In this document: positions 51,241 through 51,902 of the stretch, in pieces
How positions within the stretch are numbered: position 1 is the stretch's first letter
Layout: every line of letters starts with the position of its first letter
Assembly (NCBI RefSeq): GCF_008629685.1
Contig: NZ_VWSF01000034.1
Coordinates: forward strand, 1 to 51,902
Length of the DNA stretch: 51,902 bases
Direction: 5' to 3'
DNA from: Adhaeribacter rhizoryzae
GTDB lineage: Bacteria > Bacteroidota > Bacteroidia > Cytophagales > Hymenobacteraceae
The notes under the pieces: generated by a model
Seen by the model: the letters and a program-made list of their open reading frames with translations, nothing else
Databases searched by the model: none
Told to the model about the DNA's origin: nothing
Made by a program: the position numbers and the translations under genes

Positions 51241-51902
51241 CCCTAAATTAGGGCTACGATTAGGACACAAATTTTTGGGCCAGGGTCCACCCGTGCAAGA
51301 TATGCTGGAAGTAATTCCAACCGCGCAAAAGGGTAATCACCCCCGCCTGCTTTTCGTGGGGTTTCCACCCGCCTAATCGGGCTATTATCCAGTAGCACCA
51401 TTGTAAAGAGTCTTGGGGGTAAGGATTCCGCTGCTTGGCTGTTTTTCCTTCATAACGTTTTTGTAAAGCCTGCATACAAGCGACTTCCTGCTGGGTAAAG
51501 CTTTCTGCCAGCGGCACGGCTTCTTTCTGTTTAGAAGCCAGGTGCAAGAGCATTATCTTGCTAGCGGCAAACAAAGCCAGCAGCGTGAGTTGCACTAAAG
51601 CTTTGCCGGTTTCTAAATCCAGCAGTTCCACCTGCAAGCCTTTCTGCTTTAACAGCCGGAAGACCTGCTCAATGTTCCAGCGCAGACTATACCAGTAGAT
51701 TAGCTGCTGCGCCTGTTGTTGCGTTTGGATGGCATGGGTCGTGAGCAAGCGCCAGTAAATGGGCGCTTGCCCGGCGGGTGCATCTATTTCCTTGGCTTCT
51801 ACCACATACAGGGCTTTGCCCACGCCTTTCATAACTAACCCCACTTTTGCCCAGCGTAAAGCCACTACCGCTTGCCTGGCTACGCGGCCGCGGCGGGTTT
51901 CG
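51241..51902 (-). mobile_element. Left part of an IS4-type insertion sequence, running off the right edge
   Basis: Contains the 3' part of a transposase gene, which remains open to the window end. The short palindrome CCCTAAATTAGGG at 51241-51253 lies 7 bases before the transposase stop. The true terminal inverted repeat and target duplication cannot be set, because the other end lies outside the window. Confidence 0.4.
51260..51902 (-). CDS. IS4-family transposase, partial (C-terminal part)
   Basis: Only the C-terminal 214 or so residues are visible; the frame stays open to the right edge, so the N-terminus is outside. A GTG at 51865 is an internal Val, not the start, because the upstream codons to 51902 are also open. 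The key piece is 'YSLRWNIEQVFRLLKQKGLQVELLDLE', the Y-R-E-K-type signature around the catalytic Glu in DDE transposases of the IS4 type (Y-x-x-R-W-x-I-E). The C-terminal part is 'PQDSLQWCYWIIARLGGWKPHEKQAGVITLLRGWNYFQHILHGW'. It appears intact as far as it goes. Confidence 0.9.
   Translation of the reverse strand, partial: ETRRGRVARQAVVALRWAKVGLVMKGVGKALYVVEAKEIDAPAGQAPIYWRLLTTHAIQTQQQAQQLIYWYSLRWNIEQVFRLLKQKGLQVELLDLETGKALVQLTLLALFAASKIMLLHLASKQKEAVPLAESFTQQEVACMQALQKRYEGKTAKQRNPYPQDSLQWCYWIIARLGGWKPHEKQAGVITLLRGWNYFQHILHGWTLAQKFVS

Noticed and set aside
51241-51253. CCCTAAATTAGGG as the IS terminal inverted repeat
   Set aside because: The other IS end is outside the window, so the terminus cannot be matched; it is only mentioned as a nearby palindrome.

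Overview
The window looks like a chromosomal segment of a Bacteroidota bacterium of the order Cytophagales, most like the family Hymenobacteraceae (Adhaeribacter or Hymenobacter relatives). This is inferred from gene families, not from a marker gene. Supporting signs are several short lipoproteins with Bacteroidota-type signal sequences, a C-terminal fragment of a VCBS/ASPIC-type protein, two DUF1080 lipoproteins, a GH3-beta-lactamase fusion, soluble acyl-ACP desaturase, ComB, and promoter-like TAnnTTTG boxes. Shine-Dalgarno sequences are weak throughout. No rRNA, tRNA or CRISPR array was seen.

Layout. 1-4.7 kb: end of a VCBS/ASPIC protein, a DUF1080 lipoprotein, the abasic-site protein YedK, an OmpA-like lipoprotein, a second DUF1080 lipoprotein and a tiny lipoprotein. 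4.8-9.6 kb: an acetate assimilation block on the minus strand (yjcH, actP, acs), split by an AT-rich ORF that appears to have lost its start. 9.6-12.7 kb: rnhB and a three-gene signalling unit (CZB zinc-site protein, CHASE3 histidine kinase, single-domain response regulator). 12.9-24.3 kb: mainly housekeeping genes (gcvT, comB, a MazG-like hydrolase, dtd, two large membrane-associated proteins, a methyltransferase, corA, yigZ, an EamA transporter). 24.4-32.3 kb: a tight plus-strand surface-glycan cluster (FdtA-like ketoisomerase, two FemAB/GNAT-like proteins, Wzx flippase, GT2 glycosyltransferase, HTTM protein, GT-C-like membrane protein). 32.5-39.6 kb: acyl-ACP desaturase, a cytosolic VWA/AAA+ pair, an Xre/RES toxin-antitoxin operon with a visible operator, a DUF1622 protein and a ZIP transporter. 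39.6-51 kb: ppiB, rsgA, waaA, a 2-Cys peroxiredoxin, the GH3-beta-lactamase fusion, a DUF892 ferritin-like protein, exported proteins and a subtilase. An IS4-type transposase runs off the right edge.

Working together. Acs, ActP and YjcH take up and activate acetate. The glycan cluster has sugar-modifying, glycosyl-transfer and flipping steps, but no aminotransferase to partner FdtA and no obvious ligase. The GH3-beta-lactamase fusion probably acts on peptidoglycan fragments in the envelope. The VWA and AAA+ proteins are probably an ATPase-adaptor pair.

The intergenic DNA is the least ordinary part. It holds two copies of a roughly 110-bp REP/MITE-like repeat in opposite orientation, two copies of a separate 34-bp hairpin repeat, a perfect 50-bp loopless palindrome, a 28+28-bp perfect hairpin between the VWA and AAA+ genes, and a direct-repeat-bounded inverted repeat near 15.3 kb. 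All functions are inferred from reading the translations. No database search was run.
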